Below, piece by piece: positions 55,601-64,000 of a DNA stretch of 64,000 bases (position 1 is the stretch's first letter; each line of letters opens with the position of its first letter). The translations under genes and the position numbers were made by a program. The DNA comes from Wolbachia endosymbiont (group A) of Rhinocyllus conicus (lineage in GTDB: Bacteria; Pseudomonadota; Alphaproteobacteria; Rickettsiales; Anaplasmataceae): positions 1 through 64,000 of the forward strand of contig NZ_OX366349.1 of assembly GCF_947250775.1 (NCBI RefSeq), given 5' to 3'. The notes beneath the pieces are model-generated. The model was not told the origin of the DNA. It did not search any database and was given only the letters and a program-made list of their open reading frames with translations.

Positions 55601-57458
55601 AAGCTCGAGTAATGAAGGGGAAAAGCTGCAATTTAAAGAGGTTGATGATTTAGCAGTTGAAGTTTTTGATCAGCTAATTTCTGCATTTGAAGCAGCCTAT
55701 AATAGTAAAGGCCATAATGCTGCAGAAGCACAAGACTACTTTGTTCAAGCTCTTAAACGCGTAACTTATAAAATTGAGGGGCTATTTAGAGGTAGAGTAG
55801 ATAATCTGGGTATTGAGCACAATATTAGGGGTATTCAATCTAAAATTGATAATATAGTGAATAAGATTCAGGAGAATAACAAAAATAAAGGAGAAGTTGA
55901 GGCAAAATTGAAAGTTGATGGAAATATTATAAAAAGATTCCTAATTAAACTTTATCGCTTAGTAAGGCGTTTAATATTTTGCAGAATAAAGCTTGAAAGA
56001 GAAAAAATAGGACTTGAAAAAGAAGGAAGAAGCCTTAATCAAGAAAAGACAAAGTTTGAAAAAGAAAAGTCACGATTTGAGGCACAGATAAAAACCGAAG
56101 AGAAAGAAGAGTTCATAGGAATAATCAAAAAGAAAGAGAGTATAAAAGGGAAAAATATAACAGAGGAGGAGAGAAAGTATATAATAGAAAATGACATAGA
56201 AATTACAAAGGAAAATTTAAAAGAAGTAGAAACCATTCTTGGGCAGATTACAGCACTGGAAGTATTAAAGAGAGAAGAATGGTTTATGCAGCTTGTTAAA
56301 ATTGAATTTAATACAAAAACAACATTATCTTTATTAGAAGAGATAAAATCGCTTGTAGCTAACGCTAATACGGAATTAGACGAAACAACTCAGATTAATG
56401 TATATGCAAAACAACTGATAGATCAGCTTAAACATATGAGTAGTGAAGTGGATAGTACTATTAATGAAGCACGTCTAGAGTTTGTTAGAATAAGATTAGA
56501 AAAGCTTAAGGAAGAAAAAGCAAAGATAGAAGAGCTTGCAAATAAAAAGCAAGAATCGCAACGAAAAAAGGAGAAGTTTGAAAAAATACTAAATTATAAG
56601 GAAGATAGTATGAAATATAATAAGCATTACGACAACGTAGTTAACTTATTTTTAACAAAAAGTAGCATCAAGAAAAATTACTTGCAAAATAAAGTTGAGT
56701 GGGTACGTAAGATATATCCAGAGTTTATGGAGGTATTTTTTAGCCAATACTATACAGAAGACCGTAAGGGTTCTCAACAGTTAGAAGAACATGAAGACAT
56801 TCATCAGTTAGAAGAACATATTATCTGTTGCACAAAGAGTTCGGTTTTCTTGGAGCTGTTTACCAATGTTGTAATGCCGCTGTACAATGATGGTATGCTG
56901 CAGATAGCACTGGATACAATTTACTGTGATGAAGATAACACTTTAAAAGTGGGAGAAATTAATAAATTTTATGAAAGCGTGTTAGAAGGAAAGCCTAATG
57001 TAGGACAGGCTAAAGAGGTCATAGACTATATGACAGCAATACAAAAAATGATCTGTAAGAATATAAAACCACAGCCTAATAGTTTACGCGAATATACAGT
57101 ATACAACGCAAGATCAGAAATTAAGAAATTAGAAAACAAGGAAGCTCATAAGGTAAAATCGGATATTTGTAGATATATCATAAAGCCAATCGTGGAAAAA
57201 TTGTCAAGTTCTTCTACTATAAAGTATTGGGTAGATGATAATCCATCTAGGCAAGAGAAAGTTGCATATGCTGCTGAAAGTGTTGGAGAAAGGTTAAAAA
57301 GCGCAAAACCTTTGAACTGCGAAGTTATTACATCGCCAAACACGGAGTTCACTAATCCTATCCGAGCACAGTTTTCCAAAGGTAATATATCAACTGAGCT
57401 GAATGATGTTGTTTCTCAAAAATGGTGCGGGGAGTCATTGGATTTAAGGTTATCTTAA
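52647..57458 (+). CDS. Giant SF2 helicase / coiled-coil protein (1603 aa)
   Basis: No family is recognised as a whole. Superfamily 2 helicase motifs are complete: Walker A ATGTGKT (156-162), the DEEH box (313-316), SAT (341-343) and motif VI QGPGRLR (902-908). Between Walker A and DEEH is an insertion with three short beta-type repeats (FKVRDGKISIDGK, FVIHKNEIQFGDQ, YKVKDGKVKINNE; about 257-300). The two RecA cores are separated by more than 500 residues. After about residue 1065 comes long coiled coil (IKLEREKIGLEKEGRSLNQE) with a short hydrophobic-basic patch near 1095-1115, another coil at about 1285-1335, and a helical C-terminus. It lies alone between tRNA-Ile with an IS scrap and metK. 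Roles in defence, an element's own spread or host interaction are all possible. Confidence 0.7.
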   Translation: MGAQVLSKFNDEFKASYIEGLKKTYFGVLLSTTSEVREEIEKLIEDNLTKGKITIDGKEVYVGLIHQNDDTYSVEFSEDDSQLGIKGAYVYELLINKGRAGKKILSVKIKGDSKGKDTIIGGPGKISIFPQHLLYVKEAIAHLKDGGNPITELALATGTGKTFIELLVGYLPARLMGIHYISLAPDTDLVEQKRDDWKKLLSNVGVNDIKLNGINNKGNCAILSNKGLLENWNQFLEVVGLENLPGIIKALGIQDKEFKVRDGKISIDGKSFVIHKNEIQFGDQKYKVKDGKVKINNEEFTLDIEKLVFLSFDEEHRVDKEEMYKYRMGLLSALCPTLFLSATPSGNIYEYVKNNNGLIKTLSLKDKMESGAYGPLELKVHQSVEEPLVTKYISELEGAVTFRGEARSKKSFYHTPRTDLEDEDLKKDIENYIFYNIQSVVGEPALVLAESNNLKGEFRKKITHDVFKDGISYGYNTVGKKRNEIINHLIDVYGSDKSHIIKEVVDGTLDYKSEVHDYSAFRVMHGVIENTLSFLTGLSRSELDIARFSNFKDLGSQVKESLDKCSAGETQAGLRRYLTEQGIVNDKTTSDIIQGMLDVVKLLQDKKDTDLFTRLVRNWNQDKQLHTMIPINLPVDAYGLNKLDKKKILKSLGIGAKEVLFTNLGYFTECEMFDSTRSLSGRRFTFDEKKLKDIFQYLKDNYEINGNITKIEEECLEAYKQLEESERKRQEYYDQHMYPLEDRVRAISPKGYTYSLSNGGFCQLRSWRISDTLSPQALNEFEEKISKDKEEFNKYKNGKDYLDLDSLVHYSKENLFERFCQVKEQFKMQELYPLLKLRKFSDKYKYIEGSVQDHDALLRMGLCGNYVNHEKVQGFNAIDLQHVVMLIDQRSDFLNNPPQLIQGPGRLRCLNLARPSTFFCYSSERLKFDIKLLQKGGYIDDYNRTVNQDNAKTPEQFGDEILSMIDKLIENEVSKIIKGKKETDVSSSNEGEKLQFKEVDDLAVEVFDQLISAFEAAYNSKGHNAAEAQDYFVQALKRVTYKIEGLFRGRVDNLGIEHNIRGIQSKIDNIVNKIQENNKNKGEVEAKLKVDGNIIKRFLIKLYRLVRRLIFCRIKLEREKIGLEKEGRSLNQEKTKFEKEKSRFEAQIKTEEKEEFIGIIKKKESIKGKNITEEERKYIIENDIEITKENLKEVETILGQITALEVLKREEWFMQLVKIEFNTKTTLSLLEEIKSLVANANTELDETTQINVYAKQLIDQLKHMSSEVDSTINEARLEFVRIRLEKLKEEKAKIEELANKKQESQRKKEKFEKILNYKEDSMKYNKHYDNVVNLFLTKSSIKKNYLQNKVEWVRKIYPEFMEVFFSQYYTEDRKGSQQLEEHEDIHQLEEHIICCTKSSVFLELFTNVVMPLYNDGMLQIALDTIYCDEDNTLKVGEINKFYESVLEGKPNVGQAKEVIDYMTAIQKMICKNIKPQPNSLREYTVYNARSEIKKLENKEAHKVKSDICRYIIKPIVEKLSSSSTIKYWVDDNPSRQEKVAYAAESVGERLKSAKPLNCEVITSPNTEFTNPIRAQFSKGNISTELNDVVSQKWCGESLDLRLS

Positions 57459-57627
57459 TTTATGCACATAAATATTATCTAAAATGCATAAAGTACTGCT
57501 AATTTTGCCCGTTTAACAAGAAGGTTGTGAGAGGAGTTTGTTTTTGGTATTATTGGTCCACCATTTAACAGTTAGTAGATGTATCCTTTATAGCGACTTT
57601 AATATTGTATAAGCAGAAACCTAAAGC

Positions 57628-58800
57628 ATGAGTTTATATAAAAATTTAGTAACCAGTGAGTCAGTGGCGGCTGGTCATCCAGATAAAGTAGCAGATCAAA
57701 TTTCAGATGCAATACTTGATGAATACCTTTTCACTGATCCTTTTGCGCGAGCTGCAATAGAGACTTTAGTCACCAAAGATAACGTTATTATAGCTGGGGA
57801 AGTATTCGGACCTAACATCAAAAATAGCAGGATTGAAAGTATTGTACGGAATACAATAAAAGATATTGGTTATGAGCATGATGGTTTCCACTGGAGAAAA
57901 GTGAAGGTAAATATACTGTTGCATGAGCAATCAAATGACATTGCAATAGGGTTGGATCAAGGTGCTGGCGATCAGGGCATAATGTATGGCTATGCAACAA
58001 CAGAGACAGAAAACCTTATGCCAGCACCCATTTTTTATGCACACTCGATTCTGAAAAATATCATGAGCGCAGTTAAAGAAGCAAAGCTTGGTCCGGATGC
58101 AAAATCACAAATCACTTTGGCATATGAGAATAACCTCCCGGTACGTGCTGAAAGTATCATTGTCTCAATACAGCACCCTGAGGATTTGGATCAATCAAAA
58201 GTAAAAGAAATAATTTATCCTTACATAGTTTCATCTTTACCTAAAGGGTGGATATGTCCTGAGGAAAATCTCTTAGTCAATCCAACTGGTAGATTTGTTA
58301 TTGGTGGACCGGTTAGTGATTGTGGATTAACCGGACGAAAAATTATGGTTGATACCTATGGAGGTTATATTCCACACGGTGGAGGGGCATTTTCCGGAAA
58401 AGATGCAACCAAAGTTGATAGATCTGCAGCTTATATGGCAAGATACCTTGCTAAAAATATTGTCTTTGCAGGTTTAGCTGAACGTTGTCTTGTGCAGCTT
58501 TCTTATGCAATTGGTGTATCAAAACCTACTTCATTCTATATTGATACATTTGGTACGAATGCGGTGGAGGAAAGAGTAATTAAAGAGTTTATCGAGAATA
58601 GTATAGATTTATCAACAAAAGGCATAATCAAGCATTTATCGCTTAATCGCCCTATATATAAACGTACAGCCTGTTATGGACATTTTGGTAAAGAGTCAGA
58701 AAATGACGGTGGATTTTCTTGGGAAAGCATGAACTTGTCTGCTGATCTTTGTAGAGAATTCAATATAGAAGATAATAGTAAAATTTCTTTAGATTGCTAA
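57628..58800 (+). CDS. metK: S-adenosylmethionine synthetase
   Basis: Makes SAM from methionine and ATP. 390 residues: TSESVAAGHPDKVADQISDAILDE (ATP site), GAGDQGIMYGYATTET, GRFVIGGPVSDCGLTGRKIMVDTYGGYIPHGGGAFSGKDATKVDRSAAY. Intact metK is notable because some Rickettsia have lost it and import SAM. A 169-base spacer without genes separates it from the giant helicase gene. Confidence 0.97.
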   Translation: MSLYKNLVTSESVAAGHPDKVADQISDAILDEYLFTDPFARAAIETLVTKDNVIIAGEVFGPNIKNSRIESIVRNTIKDIGYEHDGFHWRKVKVNILLHEQSNDIAIGLDQGAGDQGIMYGYATTETENLMPAPIFYAHSILKNIMSAVKEAKLGPDAKSQITLAYENNLPVRAESIIVSIQHPEDLDQSKVKEIIYPYIVSSLPKGWICPEENLLVNPTGRFVIGGPVSDCGLTGRKIMVDTYGGYIPHGGGAFSGKDATKVDRSAAYMARYLAKNIVFAGLAERCLVQLSYAIGVSKPTSFYIDTFGTNAVEERVIKEFIENSIDLSTKGIIKHLSLNRPIYKRTACYGHFGKESENDGGFSWESMNLSADLCREFNIEDNSKISLDC

Positions 58801-58925
58801 AATTTTTGATTTACAGCCTCATATTTATATACTAGCTTATTGTTGAAGTATAATTGCTTTTTCATAATAATTATACTATATTGGTGATAATTATTATATT
58901 CAGTTTTTATTGTGAGGCTCATAAA

Positions 58926-59600
58926 ATGTATAACGAAATAGAAGAAGAATTCTGTAGCATAGCTATAAAAGAATCATCTGATCTTATTGATAGAATAGAA
59001 GAACATCCTTTTTATGTTGAATTGATGAATGGCAAATTAAGTTATAAGAAGTTCAAGTTCTACGTTCAACAGACTTTTTTATGCTTAGTGGATTGCACTC
59101 GTGCTTTTTTAATTATTGCAGCTAGAGCTAATGATATTGAAACAATGGATAAATTAACCTTTATAGCTCGTAAAATATTCAGTATGCGAAGTCTATGCGA
59201 GGAGCAGTTTACAGAATGTAACTCATCCGATAATCACAAAAGATCGAAATCTAGTTCTGCCTTTATTGATTTCTTCATGCGTGCTGCATACCATAATTTA
59301 GTAGCTGAAGGCTTAGCAGCTTCTTATCCATGTTTTGGTATGTGTCAGATCACCTTTCAACATACGGTAAAAGATAGCATTCCTTCAAGCAATAAGTATA
59401 AAAAATGGATTAATCTCTATAATACTAATATAGTGGATAACACAGCTGATGCTATAACTGAGATTGTGAATAAGCTGTATAGAGAATCTAGTAATAAGGA
59501 GAAGAAAAAGATGCTCGAGTTTTTTCGTAACGGATTAGAACTTGAGGTAATATTCTGGGATGAGATGTATTACTCTAATATATCTAGCAAAGAATATTAG
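58926..59600 (+). CDS. TenA/thiaminase II-like protein 1
   Basis: A 224-residue helical protein of the TenA/THI-4 fold, which in other bacteria hydrolyses aminopyrimidines in thiamine salvage. Family features are EHPFYVELMNGKLSYKKFKFYVQQ, the cysteine of SYPCFGMC (Cys136, where TenA has its catalytic Cys), KYKKWINLYNT, and ELEVIFWDEMYY with Glu207. The Asp usually after QQ (QQD) is Thr50, so the substrate may differ. The start used is ATG 58926, at the family N-terminus; the frame is open to a TTG at 58854 encoding a hydrophobic stretch. A second paralogue follows. No other thiamine genes are nearby. Confidence 0.75.
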   Translation: MYNEIEEEFCSIAIKESSDLIDRIEEHPFYVELMNGKLSYKKFKFYVQQTFLCLVDCTRAFLIIAARANDIETMDKLTFIARKIFSMRSLCEEQFTECNSSDNHKRSKSSSAFIDFFMRAAYHNLVAEGLAASYPCFGMCQITFQHTVKDSIPSSNKYKKWINLYNTNIVDNTADAITEIVNKLYRESSNKEKKKMLEFFRNGLELEVIFWDEMYYSNISSKEY

Positions 59601-59643
59601 CAGCGGATTATTTACGTTGACTTGATCTTTATCGGTAACTACA

Positions 59644-60303
59644 GTGTTCAGTGGCATAATTAGGAGCTGTTACGGGTCAAATCTTTTAAAGGATATAATT
59701 GAGCATCCTTTTAATGTTAAGTTGGCGAATAACACCCTAAATATAGAGAACTTCAAATTCTATGCTCAACAAAAGACGTTGCTCTTAGGTGATTATATTC
59801 GTACCACCTTAATTACTGCATCCAGAATGGAAGATTATAGTAGTATTATCTCGCTTACTGAAGTAGCCCAAAGAGCAGTGACTGTTAATAGAGTGCTATA
59901 TGACTACTACTTTACTATGTACAGTATAAGTCGTGGAAAGAAATCTCTTGAGTGTTTTAATTTCACTAATTTTCTTTTATCCATCTCGTATAGTAATACC
60001 TATGAGGCTATGACGGTTTTGTATTCTTGCATGTTTATATACAAGACTGTCGTTGATAGCATGAAAAATAGATTCAAAAAAAATAATAGATATAGGGATT
60101 GGTTTTATTTTTGTTACAGTGATTCAGTAAAGTCTGGATGCATTATTTTGGAAAATATTATTGATGGATATTGCAGCAGAGCAAGAGAAAATGAAAAGAG
60201 CAAAATGCTTGAGTTGTTTAGAATAACTGCACAATTTGTGTTAGATTTTTTGAATGGTGCATATAATTTTTCAAGATTCAATCAATTTCCTAAGGAACAT
60301 TGA
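59644..60303 (+). CDS. TenA/thiaminase II-like protein 2, diverged
   Basis: A 219-residue paralogue of the preceding gene. IIEHPFNVKLANNTLNIENFKFYAQQ, MTVLYSCMFIYKTVVDSM and KNNRYRDWFYFCYSD align with it. The C-terminal active-site Glu and Trp of the first copy (EVIFWDE) are not kept (FVLDFLNGAYNF), and QQD is QQK, so hydrolase activity is unlikely. Start is GTG at 59644. It probably arose by tandem duplication followed by fast divergence. Confidence 0.65.
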   Translation: MFSGIIRSCYGSNLLKDIIEHPFNVKLANNTLNIENFKFYAQQKTLLLGDYIRTTLITASRMEDYSSIISLTEVAQRAVTVNRVLYDYYFTMYSISRGKKSLECFNFTNFLLSISYSNTYEAMTVLYSCMFIYKTVVDSMKNRFKKNNRYRDWFYFCYSDSVKSGCIILENIIDGYCSRARENEKSKMLELFRITAQFVLDFLNGAYNFSRFNQFPKEH

Positions 60304-60350
60304 CAATTTTAAGCTAATTTGTATCCTTAGTAAGTATTTTTTAAAATGCT

Positions 60351-61178
60351 ATGAAAAGTAAAGAACATGATTTTCATTTAGTGGACCCAAGTCCTTGGCC
60401 AATTGCTATATCAGCAGCAATTCTTATTCTTGCACTTGGATTAGTTGGCGCGCTTCATAAACAAATTTTCGGAATGTTTTGTTTAGTTCTGGGAATCTCC
60501 GCAGTATCAGGGGTGCTGTTCTATTGGTGGAGAGATGTAATAAGGGAGGCCATTTATGACAAATGTCACACTGCCATTGTAAAACATGGACTCAAATTTG
60601 CAATGTACTTATTTATTCTCTCGGAGGTCGTGTTTTTTATAGTGTTCTTTTGTTCATTCTTTAAAGCCTGGCTTGATCCAGTTTTTTTATTTGAGGCGTT
60701 TTCTCCTGCAAAAAAAGTTGAATGGCCCCCTGAGGGGATTTTGCCGCCTGATCCATGGTCATTACCATTCATGAATACATTAATATTATTGCTTTCTGGT
60801 ACAACAATTACTTGGGCAAATCACTCTTTACTTGAAAATGATAAAAAGAGCATGATTAAAATGCTGTCCATAACTATATTGCTTGGGTTTTTTTTTATAA
60901 TAGTGCAAGCAATAGAGTATCATGAAGCGAGTTTTTCTCTACAAGAAACAGGAGAAAAGCTTATTTATACATCCAATTTTTATATGATTACCGGTTTTCA
61001 CTGCGCACATGTTATAATAGGAATAATATTTTTATCAGTGTGTTTATTTAGAGCGCGGAAAGGCCAGTTTACACCTCAGGACCATTTGTGCTTTGAGTTT
61101 GCCTCCTGGTATTGGCACTTTGTAGATGTAGTCTGGATGTTTTTATTTTTGTTTGTCTATTGGTTAAGCGTTTATTAA
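60351..61178 (+). CDS. coxC: Cytochrome c oxidase subunit III
   Basis: Integral membrane subunit of the aa3-type oxidase. 275 residues, seven spans. Conserved parts: HDFHLVDPSPWPIAISAAI at the N-terminus, FILSEVVFFIVFFCSFF, the ITWANHSL loop, YMITGFHCAHVIIGIIFL and FEFASWYWHFVDVVWMFLFLFVY. The stop is directly followed by the ruvC start with no gap. Confidence 0.97.
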   Translation: MKSKEHDFHLVDPSPWPIAISAAILILALGLVGALHKQIFGMFCLVLGISAVSGVLFYWWRDVIREAIYDKCHTAIVKHGLKFAMYLFILSEVVFFIVFFCSFFKAWLDPVFLFEAFSPAKKVEWPPEGILPPDPWSLPFMNTLILLLSGTTITWANHSLLENDKKSMIKMLSITILLGFFFIIVQAIEYHEASFSLQETGEKLIYTSNFYMITGFHCAHVIIGIIFLSVCLFRARKGQFTPQDHLCFEFASWYWHFVDVVWMFLFLFVYWLSVY

Positions 61179-61667
61179 GTGGTTAAAATAATAGGTCTAG
61201 ATCCAGGGATAAGCAAGACTGGTTGGGCCATTATCAGCCTGAACGAGAAAAATAATATTGAATTTTTGGGCGGCGGTACCATATCAACTGATGGTAAATT
61301 GGGTACAGGTGAACGCTTACATATAATTTTTGAACAATTAAAGAAAGTAATATTTCAATATTCTCCGAATGAAGCTGCAGTAGAAAAAATTTTTGTTAAT
61401 AAAAATCCTAAATCTTCACTAACTTTAGGATATGCAAGAGGGGTTGTAATTTTAGCGTTAAAAATAACAAAGCTAACTATGAATGAATATGATGCAAACT
61501 ATGTAAAAAAAAGCATTACCGGAAATGGCCATGCTGATAAGGATCAGATTATATTTATGGTGAAGCAAATAGTTAAAAATTTGAGTATAAAATGTCACCA
61601 TGCTGCTGATGCTCTTGCTGTAGCAATTTGTCATGCTTATACGAAAGGTTCTTGTTTTGTTGAGTAA
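61179..61667 (+). CDS. ruvC: Holliday junction resolvase RuvC
   Basis: Cleaves four-way junctions during recombination. 162 residues from GTG 61179 right after the coxC stop. The acidic catalytic residues are seen in IIGLDPGISKTGWAII (Asp), AAVEKIFVNKNPKSSLTLGYARG (Glu) and HHAADALAVAICHA (Asp, Asp). It is convergent with a second resolvase-like gene 44 bases away. Confidence 0.96.
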   Translation: MVKIIGLDPGISKTGWAIISLNEKNNIEFLGGGTISTDGKLGTGERLHIIFEQLKKVIFQYSPNEAAVEKIFVNKNPKSSLTLGYARGVVILALKITKLTMNEYDANYVKKSITGNGHADKDQIIFMVKQIVKNLSIKCHHAADALAVAICHAYTKGSCFVE

Positions 61668-61711
61668 CTTTTATATGAGATTCAGTTTGAAGATTTCCAG
61701 ATCTGAAAAAA

Positions 61712-62179
61712 CTATTTGATTGTATTTATCTTGTCTAACGTTCGTTGCAAAATAATACATGCGGAGATTTTATCATCTATTTTTTTCGATTTTGTGATTG
61801 ATATTCCAGTGATTTTTAGTGTATGAGTTGCGATAGATGTTGAGAAGCTTTCGTCTTGTAAGTATATATGTACTTTATATTTTTTTATTATTTTATTTGC
61901 GAATTGGATTATGGTTTTACACCATTTAGTTTCTTGCTCGTCCATTTTTAATGGTAGTCCTATTACCATTGATCCAGCTTCATTTTCTTTGAATATTCTA
62001 TGCAGATAACCTAAATCTTTGCTCATATTTTTCCTATAATATACACTATGAGCTGTGGCTATAAGCTGTGTTTTATCGCTAAATGCTATGCCTATTTGCT
62101 TTTCTCCCATGTCAAGGCACATTATGCGCTTATCTTTTGGAATAGACTTTAGAAACTCATCTGGATTTCTATGTAGCAT
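61712..62179 (-). CDS. ruvX: RuvX/YqgF-family RNase H-fold nuclease
   Basis: 155 residues of the YqgF family, implicated in pre-16S rRNA maturation and formerly called a putative Holliday junction resolvase. Motifs: IMCLDMGEKQIGIAFSD (first Asp), MVIGLPLKMDEQET, YLQDESFSTSIA (Glu) and KIDDKISACIILQ (last Asp). The N-terminus is about 15 residues longer than usual. The start is near a MITE-like element at 62200, so the promoter must lie in or before that element. Confidence 0.88.
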   Translation of the reverse strand: MLHRNPDEFLKSIPKDKRIMCLDMGEKQIGIAFSDKTQLIATAHSVYYRKNMSKDLGYLHRIFKENEAGSMVIGLPLKMDEQETKWCKTIIQFANKIIKKYKVHIYLQDESFSTSIATHTLKITGISITKSKKIDDKISACIILQRTLDKINTIK

Positions 62180-62199
62180 CTATTAGACTTCCTTTAAAG

Positions 62200-62440
62200 T
62201 GACCTTACCCAGAAAAAGTAGAGAGAAAGTCAAGAAAATTTTTTACAAAAAGAATAATGAATCAAATTGCTCAGGAATGCAATAATTAATAGCAGAATGT
62301 CTACGCTGTTTAATACACAGCTTCTAATTAAAACTCAACTGTATATTCTCTTCTTTTTGTCATTACTACTCCTTTTGAAAAAACATTTTTATTATAAAAA
62401 AACGCCTTTTCTTTCTCTTCACTCTTTCTGGGTAAGGTCA
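62200..62440 (-). mobile_element. 241-bp IS3-derived mini-element with inverted repeats
   Basis: Ends with about 30-bp imperfect inverted repeats (TGACCTTACCCAGAAAAAG at left, complement of a near-identical sequence at right). On the minus strand it contains a broken orfA start (MTKRREYTVEF then stop). Related to the remnant at 52345-52578. It is an internally deleted IS that has become MITE-like. Confidence 0.75.
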
Positions 62441-62553
62441 TATTTTAATTACTATAGGTTAAAAAGTTAAGACAAAAAATAAAAATGTGGGTTTTGTTTT
62501 GACTTTTTGTGTTAATTTTGCAGAATATTAAGATTATCATTTAAATAAAATAC

Positions 62554-63978
62554 ATGACGAAAGAGGATTGGGAAGCGGTAATTGGGCTTGAGGTGCACGC
62601 TCAAGTTTCTTCTAATACGAAGCTATTTTCTAGCTCATCAACGGAGTTTGGTGCTGAGCATAACACTCAAGTTTCTCTAGTTGATGCGGCAATGCCAGGT
62701 ACGCTGCCAATACTAAATTATTACTGCATAGAGCAAGCAATACGCACCGGTCTTGCACTTTCTGCAGAAATTAATAAGTATTCTTACTTTGATCGGAAAA
62801 ATTATTTTTATCCTGATTTACCGCAAGGTTACCAGATAACCCAGTTTTTTGAGCCAATAGTTAAAAATGGTAGAGTATTTATCAACGACAATGAAAAGGA
62901 AATAAGAATTGCGAGAATTCATTTAGAGCAAGATGCAGGAAAGAGCGTTCATGAGGAAAGCAAAACTTATGTGGATTTAAATCGTGCAGGGGTTGCTTTA
63001 ATGGAAATTGTTTCAGAACCAGATCTCCGTTCATCTGCGGAAGCTGCAGAATGCATGAAAAAATTGAGGCAGATTTTGCGTTACATTGGTTCATGTGATG
63101 GTGATATGGAAAAGGGATCACTTCGTTGTGATGCAAATGTTTCTGTCCGCCTAAAAGGCAGTAGCACATTTGGCACTCGTTGTGAGATAAAAAATCTGAA
63201 CTCGATACGTTATATTGTGCAAGCTATAGACTATGAAATACAAAGACAAATTGAAATTTTAGAAGGTGGGGAAGAAATAAGTCAAGATACCTTATTGTTT
63301 GACGTTGCTTCGGGAAAAACAAAAGTGATGCGAAACAAAGAAGATGCAAGCGACTATAGATACTTCCCTGAGCCTGATTTATTACCTGTTGAGGTAAGCC
63401 AGGAGAAAATTGATTTAATTCAATCATCTTTGCCTGAGTTGCCAGAGCAGAAAAAGCAGCGATACATTGAAAAATTAGGTATCAACGAATACGATGCAAA
63501 CGTCATTACTTCCGATAAGGCGATTGCTGATTACTTTGAGGAATTGATAAAAAAACATGATTCAAAGCTCGCGGTCACCTGGCTAACTGTAGAGCTTTTC
63601 GGTCGTTTAAATAAAGCAAATATTGATATTGTGAGCTCCCCAATCAAAGCAAATGCCTTGTTGGAACTCTTAGATTTTATCGTTGATGGAACAATCTCTG
63701 CTAAACTTGGCAAACAAGTATTCGATAGTATGTTTGAAACTGGCAAACCTGCATCTCTCATCATAGAAGAGCAGGACCTAAAGCAAATAACCGATAAAGG
63801 TCAAATATCAGAAGTTATCGACACAATCATCAATAACAACCAAGATAAAGTTCAAGAATACAAAAGCGGTAAAACAAAATTATACGGATTCTTTGTCGGC
63901 GAAGTTATGAAATCCACCAAGGGAAAAGCCAGCCCTGATATCGTGAATTCAATTTTGAGTGAAAGATTAAGTAATTAG
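62554..63978 (+). CDS. gatB: Aspartyl/glutamyl-tRNA(Asn/Gln) amidotransferase subunit B
   Basis: tRNA-binding subunit of GatCAB, which converts mischarged Glu-tRNA(Gln) and Asp-tRNA(Asn). 474 residues: [101 protein letters not shown], and the YqeY-like tail ending [16 protein letters not shown]. The stop at 63976-63978 leaves it complete at the window's right end. Confidence 0.97.
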   Translation: MTKEDWEAVIGLEVHAQVSSNTKLFSSSSTEFGAEHNTQVSLVDAAMPGTLPILNYYCIEQAIRTGLALSAEINKYSYFDRKNYFYPDLPQGYQITQFFEPIVKNGRVFINDNEKEIRIARIHLEQDAGKSVHEESKTYVDLNRAGVALMEIVSEPDLRSSAEAAECMKKLRQILRYIGSCDGDMEKGSLRCDANVSVRLKGSSTFGTRCEIKNLNSIRYIVQAIDYEIQRQIEILEGGEEISQDTLLFDVASGKTKVMRNKEDASDYRYFPEPDLLPVEVSQEKIDLIQSSLPELPEQKKQRYIEKLGINEYDANVITSDKAIADYFEELIKKHDSKLAVTWLTVELFGRLNKANIDIVSSPIKANALLELLDFIVDGTISAKLGKQVFDSMFETGKPASLIIEEQDLKQITDKGQISEVIDTIINNNQDKVQEYKSGKTKLYGFFVGEVMKSTKGKASPDIVNSILSERLSN

Positions 63979-64000
63979 TCACATTTTTTTATTTACATAA

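Noticed and set aside
62267..62470. 67-codon plus-strand frame
   Set aside because: It is antisense to the IS3-derived mini-element and its broken orfA.

Overview
The window is an AT-rich alphaproteobacterial chromosome segment that reads as Wolbachia. The core genes (hemE, glyA, acnA, putA, nuoGH, hemB, glyQS, uvrC, pheS, glmU, rplU-rpmA, metK, coxC, ruvC, gatB) have Rickettsiales-type sequences and are scattered rather than kept in classical operons. They are mixed with many IS remnants, short palindromic repeats, a serine recombinase of the phage-WO kind and Wolbachia-style hypothetical proteins. No strain can be assigned from the sequence alone.

Layout. 1-5839: hemE (start just outside the window), aspC, small hypotheticals, an MFS transporter and glyA. 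5840-6842: a 440-bp dispersed repeat carrying a sigma70-like promoter, palindromic repeats and a 326-bp MITE with perfect 9-bp target duplications. 6843-23449: a large accessory block between two direct copies of an IS5/IS903-type element. 23450-25512: a lone large serine recombinase. 25553-38360: acnA, putA, a dioxygenase-like exported protein, pepA, nuoG-nuoH-hemB. 38361-52295: a second copy of the dispersed repeat, a PgpA-like protein, glyQ-glyS-uvrC, cvpA, ribE, two hypothetical proteins split by a second MITE, pheS-glmU, a small outer-membrane barrel, rplU-rpmA and tRNA-Ile. 52296-57458: an IS3 remnant and a 1603-residue helicase/coiled-coil protein. 57628-63978: metK, two TenA-like paralogues, coxC-ruvC, ruvX (opposite strand) and gatB.

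The main discovery is that 7929-22362 looks like an integrated circular plasmid of about 15.5 kb. One gene is cut in two by the IS: its 5' half lies just right of IS copy 1 (8378 to 7929) and its 3' half just left of IS copy 2 (22362 to 21763), 14 kb away and in the wrong order for a linear insertion. The halves share the same 9-bp target duplication (GTCCGGGGC) and join in frame only if the segment is closed into a circle. Inside this block are plasmid-type genes: parA with an overlapping small basic partner gene, an iteron-like array upstream of parA, two RelBE-type toxin-antitoxin modules, and two perfect DnaA boxes beside the split gene. Cargo includes a putative zinc metallopeptidase with internal repeats, a Fic protein, an RDD membrane protein and an Rpn-like protein. 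A 0.7-kb inverted repeat flanks the parA-Fic section. The simplest history is recombination, or cointegrate formation, between a plasmid-borne IS and the chromosome.

Other points of interest are a promoter-bearing dispersed repeat that may encode RNA, a RelE toxin with no normal start codon, a leucyl aminopeptidase with an upstream signal-peptide-like extension resembling that of the preceding gene, a dioxygenase-like protein lacking two of four iron ligands, and the giant helicase between tRNA-Ile and metK. All calls rest on reading the sequence; no database search was run.
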